A DNA stretch of 42,171 nucleotides from JAKSCF01 sp028279945 (GTDB lineage Bacteria; Bacillota; Clostridia; Peptostreptococcales; JAAYPU01): positions 1 through 42,171 of the forward strand of contig JANQMT010000174.1 in the NCBI GenBank assembly GCA_028279945.1, given 5' to 3'. Within the stretch, counting starts at the first letter, position 1; each line of letters opens with the position of its first letter. The notes under the pieces are model-generated. The model was not told the DNA's origin and made no database searches. It saw nothing but the letters and a program-made list of their open reading frames with translations. Both the position numbers and the translations under genes were made by a program. Positions 33,966-42,171 of the stretch are shown piece after piece.

Positions 33966-34058
33966 ATGTTTATTAATATGTTTGTTAGTACTTTCGTAGT
34001 AATTATGTTTATGGTTGCGGCAGGCCAGATTATAGCCAAAGCTGTAAGTAAAAAATAA
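33966..34058 (+). CDS. Tiny membrane protein (30 aa), symporter partner
   Basis: GAGGAGG 5 bp upstream supports the ATG. The product is almost only one membrane segment (FINMFVSTFVVIMFMVAAG) with a basic tail (AKAVSKK). It lies 39 bp past the SSS gene. Confidence 0.65.
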   Translation: MFINMFVSTFVVIMFMVAAGQIIAKAVSKK

Positions 34059-34094
34059 TAGCTTGAATTCAGTAATTACGAGGAGGAATCAATA

Positions 34095-34199
34095 ATGACG
34101 GATGTTGTTGTTACTCAATATTGGATGTACGGTGTAATGGGAATAATGGTATTGTTTGGAGTCTGTGCTCTAATCGGATATTCTAAACAAGCAAAATAA
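34095..34199 (+). CDS. Tiny membrane protein (34 aa), symporter partner
   Basis: GAGGAGG precedes the ATG. A short polar start (MTDVVVTQYW), one membrane segment (MYGVMGIMVLFGVCALIGY) and a basic tail (SKQAK). It resembles the small accessory proteins that accompany sodium symporters. It lies 36 bp past the other tiny gene. Confidence 0.7.
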   Translation: MTDVVVTQYWMYGVMGIMVLFGVCALIGYSKQAK

Positions 34200-34239
34200 A
34201 CCAAACTATATTGGGCTATAAGACTAATAATTAATATAA

Positions 34240-34291
34240 TCTATAAGAAACAAGGACTTGTGATTCATCACAAGTCCTTGTTTCTTATAGA
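34240..34291. terminator. Bidirectional terminator, 24-bp perfect stem
   Basis: TCTATAAGAAACAAGGACTT continues to a 24-bp stem with a 4-base loop (TTCA). It separates the converging SSS unit and the AcoR-type gene and can serve both strands. Confidence 0.9.
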
Positions 34292-34311
34292 GCGATATTG
34301 TTTATAAGCAA

Positions 34312-36381
34312 TTAACGAAATTGATGGATATCTATAGAGTATTTTTCAATTTTTCGATAAAGTGTTCGTCTTCCGATGCCAAGGATATCGGCAGTTTTTC
34401 GCATATTACCTCCTGTTTTAGCCAGTGCATTCAAAATAGCTGTATGTTCTAGCTCTGTAATGGAAGTAAACGTACTGCTTTTTTCTGGTGCCACTGGTAC
34501 AGGCGTTGCTGCAACATGATTATTATGGAAAGTGTGATTGGATGAATGATAATTATCGTGAGCAATAGTCCCTTTATCTATAATATTATGTGGCAAATCT
34601 TCCGGTAAAATTAAATCCGTTTGAGCAAGGTTCACTGCTCTTTCTATAACATTCTCAAGCTCTCGAACATTCCCCGGCCAATTGTAAAGAGCTAAAAGAG
34701 AAAAAGCTTCTTGAGAGATACCTTGAGTATTTTTACGTAATGTATAATTGCAAGATCGTAAAAAGTGATTCGATAGAACGAGTATATCATCTTTTCGCTC
34801 TCGTAATGGGGGTACAAAAATAGACAATACGTTTAACCGATAATATAAGTCACTTCGGAAAGTATTATTTAAAATACTCTCTTCTAATTTATTATTGGTA
34901 GCAGCCATTATACGTACGTCAATTTGCTTTGATTTTTTTCCACCTATTCTTACAATTTCTTTGGTTTGTAAAACACGCAGTAAAGAAGCTTGCAAGTCCA
35001 AAGGCATGTCACCAATTTCATCTAAAAAAATGGTCCCTCCGTTTGCTAATTCAAACTTCCCGGGATGCCCTTCCTTACTAGCCCCGGTAAAAGCACCACC
35101 TTCATAACCAAACAATTCACTCTCTATTAATCCTTTCGGTAAAGAACCGCAATTAATAGCAATAAAAGGTCCTTTGGCCCTGCTGCTTGCATTGTGTATG
35201 GCTTGTGCAATAAGTTCTTTTCCAGTACCGCTTTCGCCGAGAATAAGCACGTTGGATGAACTATCAGCGGCAATTTTACCAACTTTTTTAAGTTCTGAAA
35301 TCTGGTGAGAACTTCCGATGATAGAATCAAAAGTGTACTTCGCAGAAAAACCGCTTAATTTATTGACGAGTTTGTGTATATGTTGGATCTCGTTCATGAC
35401 GATAAGAGCGCCGGTACTTTCACCTAAATTATTACGAATAATAGATACCGATAAAGAAAGATGAACTTGTTGCCCGTGATAGTTAGTTAAATACATTTCT
35501 TTATCATAAATATTTTTAGGAGGATTAAGCAAATCGATTTCACAAGCTTTACAATCAATAATGTCATGGAGGTTCTTATAGATCATCTCCTTGACATTGA
35601 GTTGCAGCATTCTAGCAGCATGATTGTTAAACTGAGTCATGATCCCAATGTTATCTATCATAATAATCCCTGAAGAAATGGACTGTATGGTACTGGTCAA
35701 TTGATTATTAATAATAGAAATATTTTCATATGCTTTAAGCATTTTCATTTCTTTTTCTATACCATCTACAGCTGCTACAACCATCCCAAGTGTGTGAAGG
35801 TGAATTTTTTCACGAGGACCTGTGATACAAAGACAGCCTATAAGATTTTGATTTTGGTCATAAATGGGTGCTCCGGAGCATGTAAAGGGATGGTGTGCTT
35901 TAACATAATGTTCTTCACCCCATATTTGAATTGGAGCTTTAATAGATATTGCGGTGCCGATAGCATTTGTACCGGCATATTCCTCGCTTCTATTAGATCC
36001 TAAAACCAAATTGCTTGTTTCTGTTCTTGACCGAATATGTTCTTCATCACCAATCATTTCTATAATATATCCGTCTTCATCTGTCAAAATAACAACAAAA
36101 TTAGAACCTTTAACAAAGGAATATAATTTGTGCATATAAGAATCAGCAGCATTGATCAGAGATTGTTTTTGCATAATTCTGTTTTTAAATTCTGTGGAAG
36201 AGAGGGTTTCGGACTTTACTTCCATTGGATTAACACAATGATTTTTTGAACGAATCCACGATTCATAAATGACATCTCGAATAGATTGCACAGCATCTTT
36301 ATCCAATAGTGTGTCATTACGCACAAAAGTGTGCCAAGATTGCACAATGCTTTTTTGGTAGTCTTTTGTATAAATAGGCAT
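34312..36381 (-). CDS. acoR: AcoR-type sigma-54 activator (GAF-PAS-AAA+-Fis)
   Basis: This enhancer-binding protein has the AcoR order: a GAF-like sensor (about 85-200; NLVLGSNRSEEYAGTNAIGT, HHPFTCSGAPIYD), a PAS domain (about 225-330), the AAA+ domain with GESGTGKE, GAFTGA and GGTIFLDEIGDMP, and a C-terminal Fis helix-turn-helix (GNMRKTADILGIGRRTLYRK). Two ATGs are possible: 36402 (MEGRII, weak AAGG site) and 36381 (MPIYTK, GGGAG at 10 bp), and I prefer the second. It lies just before acoABCL, divergent, as AcoR usually does. Motifs shared with the 25.8 kb and 29.3 kb promoters suggest it may also control those units; that is inference. Confidence 0.88.
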   Translation of the reverse strand: MPIYTKDYQKSIVQSWHTFVRNDTLLDKDAVQSIRDVIYESWIRSKNHCVNPMEVKSETLSSTEFKNRIMQKQSLINAADSYMHKLYSFVKGSNFVVILTDEDGYIIEMIGDEEHIRSRTETSNLVLGSNRSEEYAGTNAIGTAISIKAPIQIWGEEHYVKAHHPFTCSGAPIYDQNQNLIGCLCITGPREKIHLHTLGMVVAAVDGIEKEMKMLKAYENISIINNQLTSTIQSISSGIIMIDNIGIMTQFNNHAARMLQLNVKEMIYKNLHDIIDCKACEIDLLNPPKNIYDKEMYLTNYHGQQVHLSLSVSIIRNNLGESTGALIVMNEIQHIHKLVNKLSGFSAKYTFDSIIGSSHQISELKKVGKIAADSSSNVLILGESGTGKELIAQAIHNASSRAKGPFIAINCGSLPKGLIESELFGYEGGAFTGASKEGHPGKFELANGGTIFLDEIGDMPLDLQASLLRVLQTKEIVRIGGKKSKQIDVRIMAATNNKLEESILNNTFRSDLYYRLNVLSIFVPPLRERKDDILVLSNHFLRSCNYTLRKNTQGISQEAFSLLALYNWPGNVRELENVIERAVNLAQTDLILPEDLPHNIIDKGTIAHDNYHSSNHTFHNNHVAATPVPVAPEKSSTFTSITELEHTAILNALAKTGGNMRKTADILGIGRRTLYRKIEKYSIDIHQFR

Positions 36382-36576
36382 TTCGATGATTCTCCCTTCC
36401 ATGTTTTGCCTTAATTAAAGTAACCAGCTGTCTATATCAAATATCCAAATACTATTTAAAGGTTGTTCCTACAAAGAGGAGAGCAGGTGCGGTTAAAGTT
36501 CTCTAAGCCTCTAGATTAGAGCTATTACTTGGTCTTTAAGTGTTTGATGTAACCTTAAAATTATTCTATCAAATTT

Positions 36577-36624
36577 TGTCGAATACAACAAATATATGTT
36601 AGTACCAATATGTGTCGTATTCAA
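36577..36624 (+). promoter_or_regulatory. Possible AcoR sites before acoA
   Basis: TGTCGAATACAACA (36577-36590) and TGTGTCGTATTCAA (36611-36624) are inverted partners 34 bp apart and resemble the upstream motifs of the other two units. They lie 50-100 bp before the sigma-54 promoter. Confidence 0.55.
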
Positions 36625-36674
36625 AGTTTTTAAAGAGAAGTGAAAAGTGATAAATAATGATATGAATTTTAAAA

Positions 36675-36689
36675 TGGCATACATTTTGC
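36675..36689 (+). promoter_or_regulatory. Sigma-54 promoter of the aco operon
   Basis: TGGCAT-N5-TTGC, correct spacing, 113 bp before acoA; preceded by TTTAAAA as at the other two promoters. Confidence 0.8.
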
Positions 36690-36801
36690 TACTTAAATAA
36701 AGCGAAATAGTAATAAAACTCTGGTAACTATTATAAGCAAAAGGTATGCCTATATTGTTAAATAGGGGACAAATATAAATATTGCATAGGAGGACATAGA
36801 T

Positions 36802-37779
36802 ATGATGTTAAAAGGATACCCAAAGGAACAATTAAAAAGTTTATATGAAACCATGTATAGAATGAGAAGATTTGAAGAAGAAGTCTTTGAGTTCTATAAG
36901 CAAGGATTAATGCCGGGTTTGGCACATTTGTACTTAGGAGAAGAAGCCATTGCTACAGGTGTCTGTGCTGCACTAAACGAAGACGACTATATTGGAAGTA
37001 CACATAGGGGTCACGGCCATCTTGTTGCAAGGGGCGCAGATATTGAAAAAATGATGGCAGAGATTTTAGGGAAAAAAGACGGTTATTCAAAAGGAAAAGG
37101 CGGTTCCATGCATATCATGGCACTAGACAAAGGGATACTTGGCGCAAATGGTATTGTAGGGGCTGAGATTCCTATTGCAACTGGTGCGGCATATACCATT
37201 AAATATCGTGGGACAGATCAAGTAGCTGTATCATTCTTTGGGGATTCGGCGGCTAACCAAGGTACTTTTCATGAGAGCATAAACATGGCAGCAGCTTGGA
37301 GCCTTCCTATTATATATATAATAGAAAACAATCTTTACGGCATTTCAGTTGACATCCGAGATGTTACCAATACTAAGGATATTGCAGATAGAGCAAAAGC
37401 ATACGGCATACCAGGTGCTGTAGTAGATGGGATGGATGTTACAGCAGTTTATGAGGAATCAAAGAAAGCTATAGAACGAGCAAGAAAAGGTCAGGGACCT
37501 TCTATCATAGAGTGCAAAACCTATCGATGGCAAGGACACCATGTTGGCGATCCGGCAGAATATAGAATGAAAAAAGACCCAGATGAAAAAGCCAAATGGA
37601 TGGCAAAATGTCCGGTGCAATGTTTTAAAGATGAGGCAATATCCAATAAATTGATAACCAAAAAAGAAATCAACCAAATCGAAAAAATAATAGAGGAAGA
37701 AATCTTAAAGGCAGTTATATTTGCAAAAGAAAATCCATACCCGGATATTGAAGAATCATTTACAGATATATTTGCTTAA
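36802..37779 (+). CDS. acoA: Acetoin-dehydrogenase-type E1 alpha subunit
   Basis: This is the alpha half of a thiamine-diphosphate E1 that cleaves acetoin or a 2-oxo acid and passes the acetyl or acyl unit to a lipoyl domain. The 325-residue length fits. HRGHGH (about 72-77) and the ThDP motif GDSAANQG...IENN (about 147-176) are present. GGAGG precedes ATG-ATG (36802 or 36805). The acoABCL order and the adjacent AcoR-type activator favour acetoin, though a branched-chain or other 2-oxo acid complex is not excluded. acoB follows with a 28-bp gap. Confidence 0.9.
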   Translation: MMLKGYPKEQLKSLYETMYRMRRFEEEVFEFYKQGLMPGLAHLYLGEEAIATGVCAALNEDDYIGSTHRGHGHLVARGADIEKMMAEILGKKDGYSKGKGGSMHIMALDKGILGANGIVGAEIPIATGAAYTIKYRGTDQVAVSFFGDSAANQGTFHESINMAAAWSLPIIYIIENNLYGISVDIRDVTNTKDIADRAKAYGIPGAVVDGMDVTAVYEESKKAIERARKGQGPSIIECKTYRWQGHHVGDPAEYRMKKDPDEKAKWMAKCPVQCFKDEAISNKLITKKEINQIEKIIEEEILKAVIFAKENPYPDIEESFTDIFA

Positions 37780-37807
37780 AAAGTGTGGTAGAAGGAGGAA
37801 AAAAGCA

Positions 37808-38782
37808 GTGAAAACATTAACATATGCGCAAGCAGTTTGTGAAGCATTAGATGAAGAGATGTCAAGAGATGAAAATGTGGTGCTTATAGGAGAAGATGTA
37901 GGCTTCTTAGGAGGTAACTTTAAAACCTCTGTTGGCTTATTTGACAAATACGGAGATTTAAGGGTAAAGGATACACCTATATCTGAAGCTGGATTTACAG
38001 GTTTAGCTATTGGTATGGCTCTAACTGGCTTAAGACCTGTTGTAGAATTGATGTTTGCAGATTTCTTGCTTGTCGCTGCAGATCAAGTCATCAACCAGGC
38101 TGCAAAAATTAGGTATATGTCAGGCGGTCAAGCGTCAGTGCCTATGGTTATTCGTACGCCCATTGGTGGAGGAAGGTCATCTGCTGCTCAGCACTCTCAA
38201 AGTATGCAGGCTATGATTGCACAGTTTCCCGGACTTAAAGTGGTTGTACCATCTACTGCTGAAGAGGCAAAGGGATTATTAAAAACAGCTATCAGAGACG
38301 ATGATCCAGTCATATTTTTTGAGCACAAAATGGAGTATAACAAAAAGTATGAAATATCCGATGATGTAGAACCTATTCCTTTTGGAAAAGCCAGAATCGT
38401 AAAAGAAGGAAAGGATGTTACCATCGTTGCAACATCAGCATTGGTTATGAAAGCCCAAGAAGCAGCAAGTAAATTGGAGAAAGAGGACATTTCAGCAGAA
38501 ATAATAGATCTAAGAACTATCGTACCTTTTGATAAAGAAGCGGTAATCCAATCTGTTAAAAAGACAGGAAAACTGGTTGTAGCAGATGAGAGTTATGAAA
38601 AATGCGGGATAGCTGCAGAAATTGGAATGGAAACGATGAATGAAGCATTTTACTATCTAGACGCACCTGTAGCAAGAGTTTCTACACCAAATGTACCTCT
38701 TCCTTTTAGTCCTGCTTTAGAGTTTCCAATCATTCCATCAGCAGACAAGATATACGAGAAAGTTAAAGAGTTATTGAAATAA
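37808..38782 (+). CDS. acoB: Acetoin-dehydrogenase-type E1 beta subunit
   Basis: A GAAGGAGG site 9 bp upstream picks GTG 37808 (VKTLTYAQAVCEAL), the usual start for this family; an in-frame ATG at 37721 lies inside acoA and has no site. The 324-residue protein has GEDVGFLGG (about 26), DTPISEAGFTGLAIGMAL and PVVELMFADF, and the active-site region GGGRSSAAQHSQSMQAM. It forms the alpha2-beta2 E1 with AcoA. Confidence 0.92.
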   Translation: MKTLTYAQAVCEALDEEMSRDENVVLIGEDVGFLGGNFKTSVGLFDKYGDLRVKDTPISEAGFTGLAIGMALTGLRPVVELMFADFLLVAADQVINQAAKIRYMSGGQASVPMVIRTPIGGGRSSAAQHSQSMQAMIAQFPGLKVVVPSTAEEAKGLLKTAIRDDDPVIFFEHKMEYNKKYEISDDVEPIPFGKARIVKEGKDVTIVATSALVMKAQEAASKLEKEDISAEIIDLRTIVPFDKEAVIQSVKKTGKLVVADESYEKCGIAAEIGMETMNEAFYYLDAPVARVSTPNVPLPFSPALEFPIIPSADKIYEKVKELLK

Positions 38783-38814
38783 AGTTATAGAATTTGTAGA
38801 TAGAGAGGTAAACT

Positions 38815-39858
38815 ATGGCTGAATTAATAAAAAATAGCAGTGCGCGTCTAAGAATTACACCAAGAGCGAGAAAAGCTGCATCAGAAAAAAGTATATCTAT
38901 TTCAGATTTGAATATTGCGGGTACAGGATATCAAGGCGGCATATGCGAGGCGGATGTTTTAACATTTGCTGAATTACTAGCAGATCAGAAGGTGAAAATA
39001 TCACCACTTGCCGAAAAAATTGCACAAGCTGAAAGTATCGATATGTCTGAGGTTACCGGAACAGGTGCGGGGAATAAGATCATGAAGAGAGATGTTGAAG
39101 CTATTGGCAGAACCCAATTGAAGCCAGTAGAAACAGAAGCAACCGATGAAGAAGCACAATATTCACCGGATGGCAAAGAAATACTAGAGGTTATGCCCTA
39201 TACAGGTGTAAGAAAAATAATTGGCGAGCGATTATCAGAAAGTAAAGTTTCTGCGCCGCATGTATATTTTACAAGATCTGTAGATTTAACCAATTTGTTT
39301 GATTTAAGAAAACAGATTAATACGTCTCAACCTCATAAGACATCGGTGACAGATTATATCGCTATGGCTGTAACCAAAACATTACAAAAATACCCTGACG
39401 TCAATGCATCGCTTCAAGAGAGGCAAATTATTAAATATAAAACCGTCAATTTAGGTCTGGCAGTAGCAGCAGAAAGTGGATTGATAGTTCCGAATATAAA
39501 AGAGGCAGAGAACAGAAAGCTTTTTGATATTTCAAAAGAGGCTTCAAGGGTGATCGAAAAAGCTAGAAAAGGCAATCTATCACCAGAAGAATATACAGGT
39601 GGAACCTTTACAATTTCTAACCTAGGCATGTTTGGTATTGAAAACTTTACAGCAATTATCAATCCGCCTGAATCAGCTATTTTAGCTGTAAGTGCTGCAG
39701 AGAAAAGGCCTGTAGTTATAGATGATGAAATGGTCATAAAGCCCATGATGAATATAACACTCTCAGTAGATCACCGTGTTATAGATGGATTATTGGCAGC
39801 ACAATTCGTTGGAGAAGTTAAAACTTACTTGGAAAACCCAGTAACTTTACTTCTGTAA
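38815..39858 (+). CDS. acoC: E2 acyltransferase with two subunit-binding domains and no lipoyl domain
   Basis: E2 transfers the acyl group to CoA. The usual E2 begins with a lipoyl domain, but this 347-residue protein starts directly with two peripheral-subunit-binding domains: RITPRARKAASEKSI...GTG (about 13-50) and KISPLAEKIAQAESID...GTGAGNKIMKRDV (about 60-98). The catalytic domain is complete, with the active-site DHRVIDG near the C-terminus. A lipoyl domain is on E3 instead. GAGAGG precedes the ATG, so no missed N-terminus is likely; the 32 bp upstream cannot encode one. Confidence 0.88.
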   Translation: MAELIKNSSARLRITPRARKAASEKSISISDLNIAGTGYQGGICEADVLTFAELLADQKVKISPLAEKIAQAESIDMSEVTGTGAGNKIMKRDVEAIGRTQLKPVETEATDEEAQYSPDGKEILEVMPYTGVRKIIGERLSESKVSAPHVYFTRSVDLTNLFDLRKQINTSQPHKTSVTDYIAMAVTKTLQKYPDVNASLQERQIIKYKTVNLGLAVAAESGLIVPNIKEAENRKLFDISKEASRVIEKARKGNLSPEEYTGGTFTISNLGMFGIENFTAIINPPESAILAVSAAEKRPVVIDDEMVIKPMMNITLSVDHRVIDGLLAAQFVGEVKTYLENPVTLLL

Positions 39859-39910
39859 TTTTGAATAAATATGAAATTGATGATAGAAGAAATAATTGGA
39901 GGAATTATAA

Positions 39911-41653
39911 ATGGCTGAGATTATCATAATGCCCAAGCTGGGATTTAATATGAATGTTGGGAAACTGGTTCAATGGTATAAAAAAGAAGGGGACGAAATT
40001 AAAAAAGGTGAAGCTTTCTTTTCTGTGGAAACAGATAAAACCAACATGGATATAGAAGCAACAGGTGATGGGGTTGTACGAACGCTATTAATAGGAGAAG
40101 GGGAAGAAGTCGATGTAACACTCCCTATTGCTATTGTAGGAGACAAAGATGAAGATATTGAGGCGATAGAAGCAGATGCATTATTACAACTTGGAAAAAA
40201 CGCTTCAAAGCCTGCACCATCAGCTGCTTCAAAGGTAAAGTCAAATGAAAAACCTGCTGCTTCAGCTGAAGGTACATCAGACAGAGACTTTGATATAACA
40301 ATAATAGGCGGAGGCCCGGGTGGCTATGTAGCTGCTATTAAAGCAGCCCAAATGGGAAAAAGAACCTGCATCATTGAAAAAGACAGATTTGGCGGGATAT
40401 GCTTAAACAAAGGATGTATCCCAACTAAAACGTTGCTTCGAAGTGTAGAAGTTTTGAAAGAAGTTAAAGAATGCAGCACATTTGGCGTAGTGGATGTGGA
40501 TGTAGAAAATGCTAAGCTGGACATGGAAAAAGTTCAAGATAGAAAAAGAAGTGTTATCAATCAATTGGTAGGCGGTGTCAACACTCTTTTAAAAGTAAAT
40601 GGGGTGGCAACTATGAATGGAGAAGCATCTTTAATAGATAAAAATACCATCCAAGTAGGCAATCAAACGGTTACCAGTGACTATATCCTGATAGCAACAG
40701 GCTCAGATGTAAAAAGCTTGCCCATACCTATAACGCCGGACACACAACTGATAACCAGTACAGAGGCCCTTGATCTTACAAAAGTACCTGAAAGTATTGC
40801 CATAATAGGCGGTGGCGTTATAGGTATAGAATTTGCGTATTTTATGGCAAGTGCAGGAGCAGATGTTACGGTAATAGAATTTCTTGATCGAATTTTACCA
40901 ATGGTGGATGAAGAAATTACCGTGCAGGTAGAAGACCTACTGAAAGAAATGGGCATAAAGATTCATACAAGCTCAAAGGTCACTCAGATTTCAGGAAGAA
41001 AAGTCGTTTTTGAAAAAAGTGGCACAAACCAAAGTGTAGATGTAGAAAAAGTTCTCATGTCTGTAGGAAGAGTGCCAAGTACCGAAGGTCTAAACTTAGA
41101 GGCTATTGGTGTTAAAACAGAAAGAGGTGCTATTGCTACAGACGATAGTTTGAAAACCAATATTGATAGTATATACGCGATAGGCGATTTAAATGGAAAA
41201 GCTATGTTAGCACATGTAGCATCCATGGAAGGTATCGTTGCAGTTGAAAATATTTGCGGGCAAAAGGGGTTAATGGATTATGATAAAATACCTAGCGCTA
41301 TATATATACAACCAGAAATTGCTTGTGTAGGATTAACCGAAAAACAAGCAAAAGAAAAATACGGTAATATTAAAGTTGGAAAATTTCCGCTAAGTGCAAA
41401 TGGAAAAGCAAAAGCAGCGGGTGAAGAAAGAGGTTTGATTAAGGTTATAATTGAGCCCAAGTACAATGAAATTATCGGTGTGCACATATATGGTATACAT
41501 GCAACAGATATGATTGCAGAGGCAGTTGTTGCCATGAAGCTTGAAGGGACCGCAGAAGAGGTGGCGATGTCCATACATCCTCATCCAACGGTTTCAGAGA
41601 TTGTACACGAAGCATTTCATGGTGCTTTAGATAAAAGTATACACTCTATTTAA
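39911..41653 (+). CDS. acoL: E3 dihydrolipoamide dehydrogenase with N-terminal lipoyl domain
   Basis: This flavoprotein reoxidises dihydrolipoamide with NAD+. Residues 1-80 are a lipoyl domain with the modified Lys43 in ETDKTNMD; a flexible Ala/Pro/Ser linker runs to about residue 128; then the E3 body begins with the FAD motif IIGGGPGGYVAAIKA, the redox pair GGICLNKGC, the NAD motif IIGGGVIGIEFA and the C-terminal catalytic HPHPTVSEIVHEA. At 580 residues it is longer than ordinary E3 (about 460) because of the added domain. Such lipoyl-E3 proteins are known for acetoin complexes. GGAGG precedes the ATG. It ends the aco operon. Confidence 0.93.
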   Translation: MAEIIIMPKLGFNMNVGKLVQWYKKEGDEIKKGEAFFSVETDKTNMDIEATGDGVVRTLLIGEGEEVDVTLPIAIVGDKDEDIEAIEADALLQLGKNASKPAPSAASKVKSNEKPAASAEGTSDRDFDITIIGGGPGGYVAAIKAAQMGKRTCIIEKDRFGGICLNKGCIPTKTLLRSVEVLKEVKECSTFGVVDVDVENAKLDMEKVQDRKRSVINQLVGGVNTLLKVNGVATMNGEASLIDKNTIQVGNQTVTSDYILIATGSDVKSLPIPITPDTQLITSTEALDLTKVPESIAIIGGGVIGIEFAYFMASAGADVTVIEFLDRILPMVDEEITVQVEDLLKEMGIKIHTSSKVTQISGRKVVFEKSGTNQSVDVEKVLMSVGRVPSTEGLNLEAIGVKTERGAIATDDSLKTNIDSIYAIGDLNGKAMLAHVASMEGIVAVENICGQKGLMDYDKIPSAIYIQPEIACVGLTEKQAKEKYGNIKVGKFPLSANGKAKAAGEERGLIKVIIEPKYNEIIGVHIYGIHATDMIAEAVVAMKLEGTAEEVAMSIHPHPTVSEIVHEAFHGALDKSIHSI

Positions 41654-41684
41654 TTTGCTACCCATAAATCCCTTATTTTATTAT

Positions 41685-41726
41685 ATAACTACCTCAAAAT
41701 CTGATAAAATAGAACGAGGTAGTTAT
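41685..41726 (+). terminator. Terminator of the aco operon
   Basis: ATAACTACCTC...GAGGTAGTTAT, an 11-bp stem followed by TATATTTTTT. Confidence 0.85.
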
Positions 41727-41811
41727 TATATTTTTTGATCCGTTTAATTAGGGGGCTGTATGTTTATAATGAATACAACCTAAATAAAACTCAAATGAAA
41801 GAGATGATGAT

Positions 41812-42171
41812 ATGTACAAAGTAATATATTGCAAAGAATATGTTCGATACAGTGATGGACTTAATATGCAGCAAAGTGCTCGTAAAAAGGTTTTGGATGG
41901 TGAATATGACGGGATTCTTTTTATTTTAGAGCATGCACCTGTTTATACCCTTGGAACAGGAGGCGGCAGAGAAAATTTCTTAATATCCGAGGAAGAACTA
42001 TCAGAAAAAGGGATAGATATTGTGGAAACAAAACGCGGGGGAAATGTTACTTTCCACGGACCGGGACAGGTAGTGGCTTATCCAATTTTTAATCTCAAAA
42101 AGCTTAAGCAGGATGCACACTGGTATATTGACTGCCTTGAAGAAGTGGTTATAAAAACTTTAGAAGAGTAC
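41812..42171 (+). CDS. lipB: Octanoyltransferase LipB, 5' part (continues past right edge)
   Basis: LipB moves the octanoyl group from acyl carrier protein to lipoyl domains, the first step of lipoate synthesis. The visible 120 residues contain the conserved ILEHAPVYTLGTGGG and the RGGNVTFHGPGQVVAYPIF active-site region (the HGPGQ motif). The ATG at 41812 follows a GAAAGAGATGAT stretch. Its place after the lipoyl-bearing AcoL fits a local supply of lipoate; a terminator in between suggests a separate transcript. Confidence 0.95.
   Translation, partial: MYKVIYCKEYVRYSDGLNMQQSARKKVLDGEYDGILFILEHAPVYTLGTGGGRENFLISEEELSEKGIDIVETKRGGNVTFHGPGQVVAYPIFNLKKLKQDAHWYIDCLEEVVIKTLEEY

Noticed and set aside
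36402..36570. T-box or riboswitch leader before the aco region
   Set aside because: Some complementary pieces exist (for example near AGCCTCTAGATTAGAGC), but I find no conserved T-box sequence, no terminator, and the region lies upstream of a sigma-54 promoter.
37721..37807. Longer N-terminus for acoB
   Set aside because: The extension lies inside acoA, has no ribosome binding site and no family similarity; GTG 37808 has an ideal GGAGG.

Overview
The window is AT-rich DNA from a low-GC Firmicute, most likely an anaerobic Clostridia member. Evidence: strong GGAGG-type ribosome binding sites, sigma-A promoters, a perfect CIRCE/HrcA operator in front of htpG, several sigma-54 promoters with their activators, and TRAP and SSS transporters in place of sugar systems. 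I cannot name the genus from sequence alone.

Positions 1-3650 are a decaying accessory strip: the end of an IS21-family element (start of istA at the left edge) that has cut off the 3' end of a HEPN-like gene, two frameshifted gene remnants, a membrane protein of unknown function, and a small secreted protein with its own promoter.

Positions 3660-14665 look like one Tn7-like transposon. Its ends begin with matching inverted repeats (TGTTRCAAT...ATAARTTTTCC). It sits 28 bp past the 3' end of a tRNA-Arg(CCU) gene and carries two TniQ/TnsD-type target-selector genes. It is immobile by itself: the transposase start is fused to the tail of the TnsC ATPase by an internal deletion, and the left tniQ has two in-frame stops. 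The cargo is a one-strand island that reads as a defense cluster: a three-gene TIR module (TIR, TIR plus RipA-like membrane domain, membrane-anchored TIR), then DUF4238, FRG-domain and HEPN-type proteins. A related motif recurs 3' of several of these genes. The TIR module has ThsB-like TIR proteins but no ThsA and is the best candidate here for an undescribed Thoeris-like system.

Positions 14694-20746: tRNA-Arg, then a minus-strand operon for an ornithine-cyclodeaminase-family enzyme and a TRAP transporter (dctQ, dctM, dctP), read from a clear sigma-54 promoter next to a PAS/AAA+ activator.

Positions 20747-25799: htpG with CIRCE, a small membrane protein, an MFS carrier, and a soluble chemotaxis-type signalling protein.

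Positions 25800-41737: a catabolic region under sigma-54 control. Three promoters of the TGGCAY-N5-TTGYW type precede (a) a VOC protein, an SSS symporter, a tiny membrane protein and a winged-helix protein; (b) an M24-family enzyme, a 3-hydroxyisobutyrate-dehydrogenase-type enzyme, a double cupin, a second SSS symporter and two tiny membrane proteins; (c) an acetoin-dehydrogenase-type complex (acoA, acoB, acoC, acoL). An AcoR-type activator lies between (b) and (c), and shared upstream motifs suggest it may control more than one unit. The complex is unusual: the lipoyl domain is on E3, while E2 has two subunit-binding domains and no lipoyl domain. The window ends in lipB (octanoyltransferase), which fits a region that needs lipoate.
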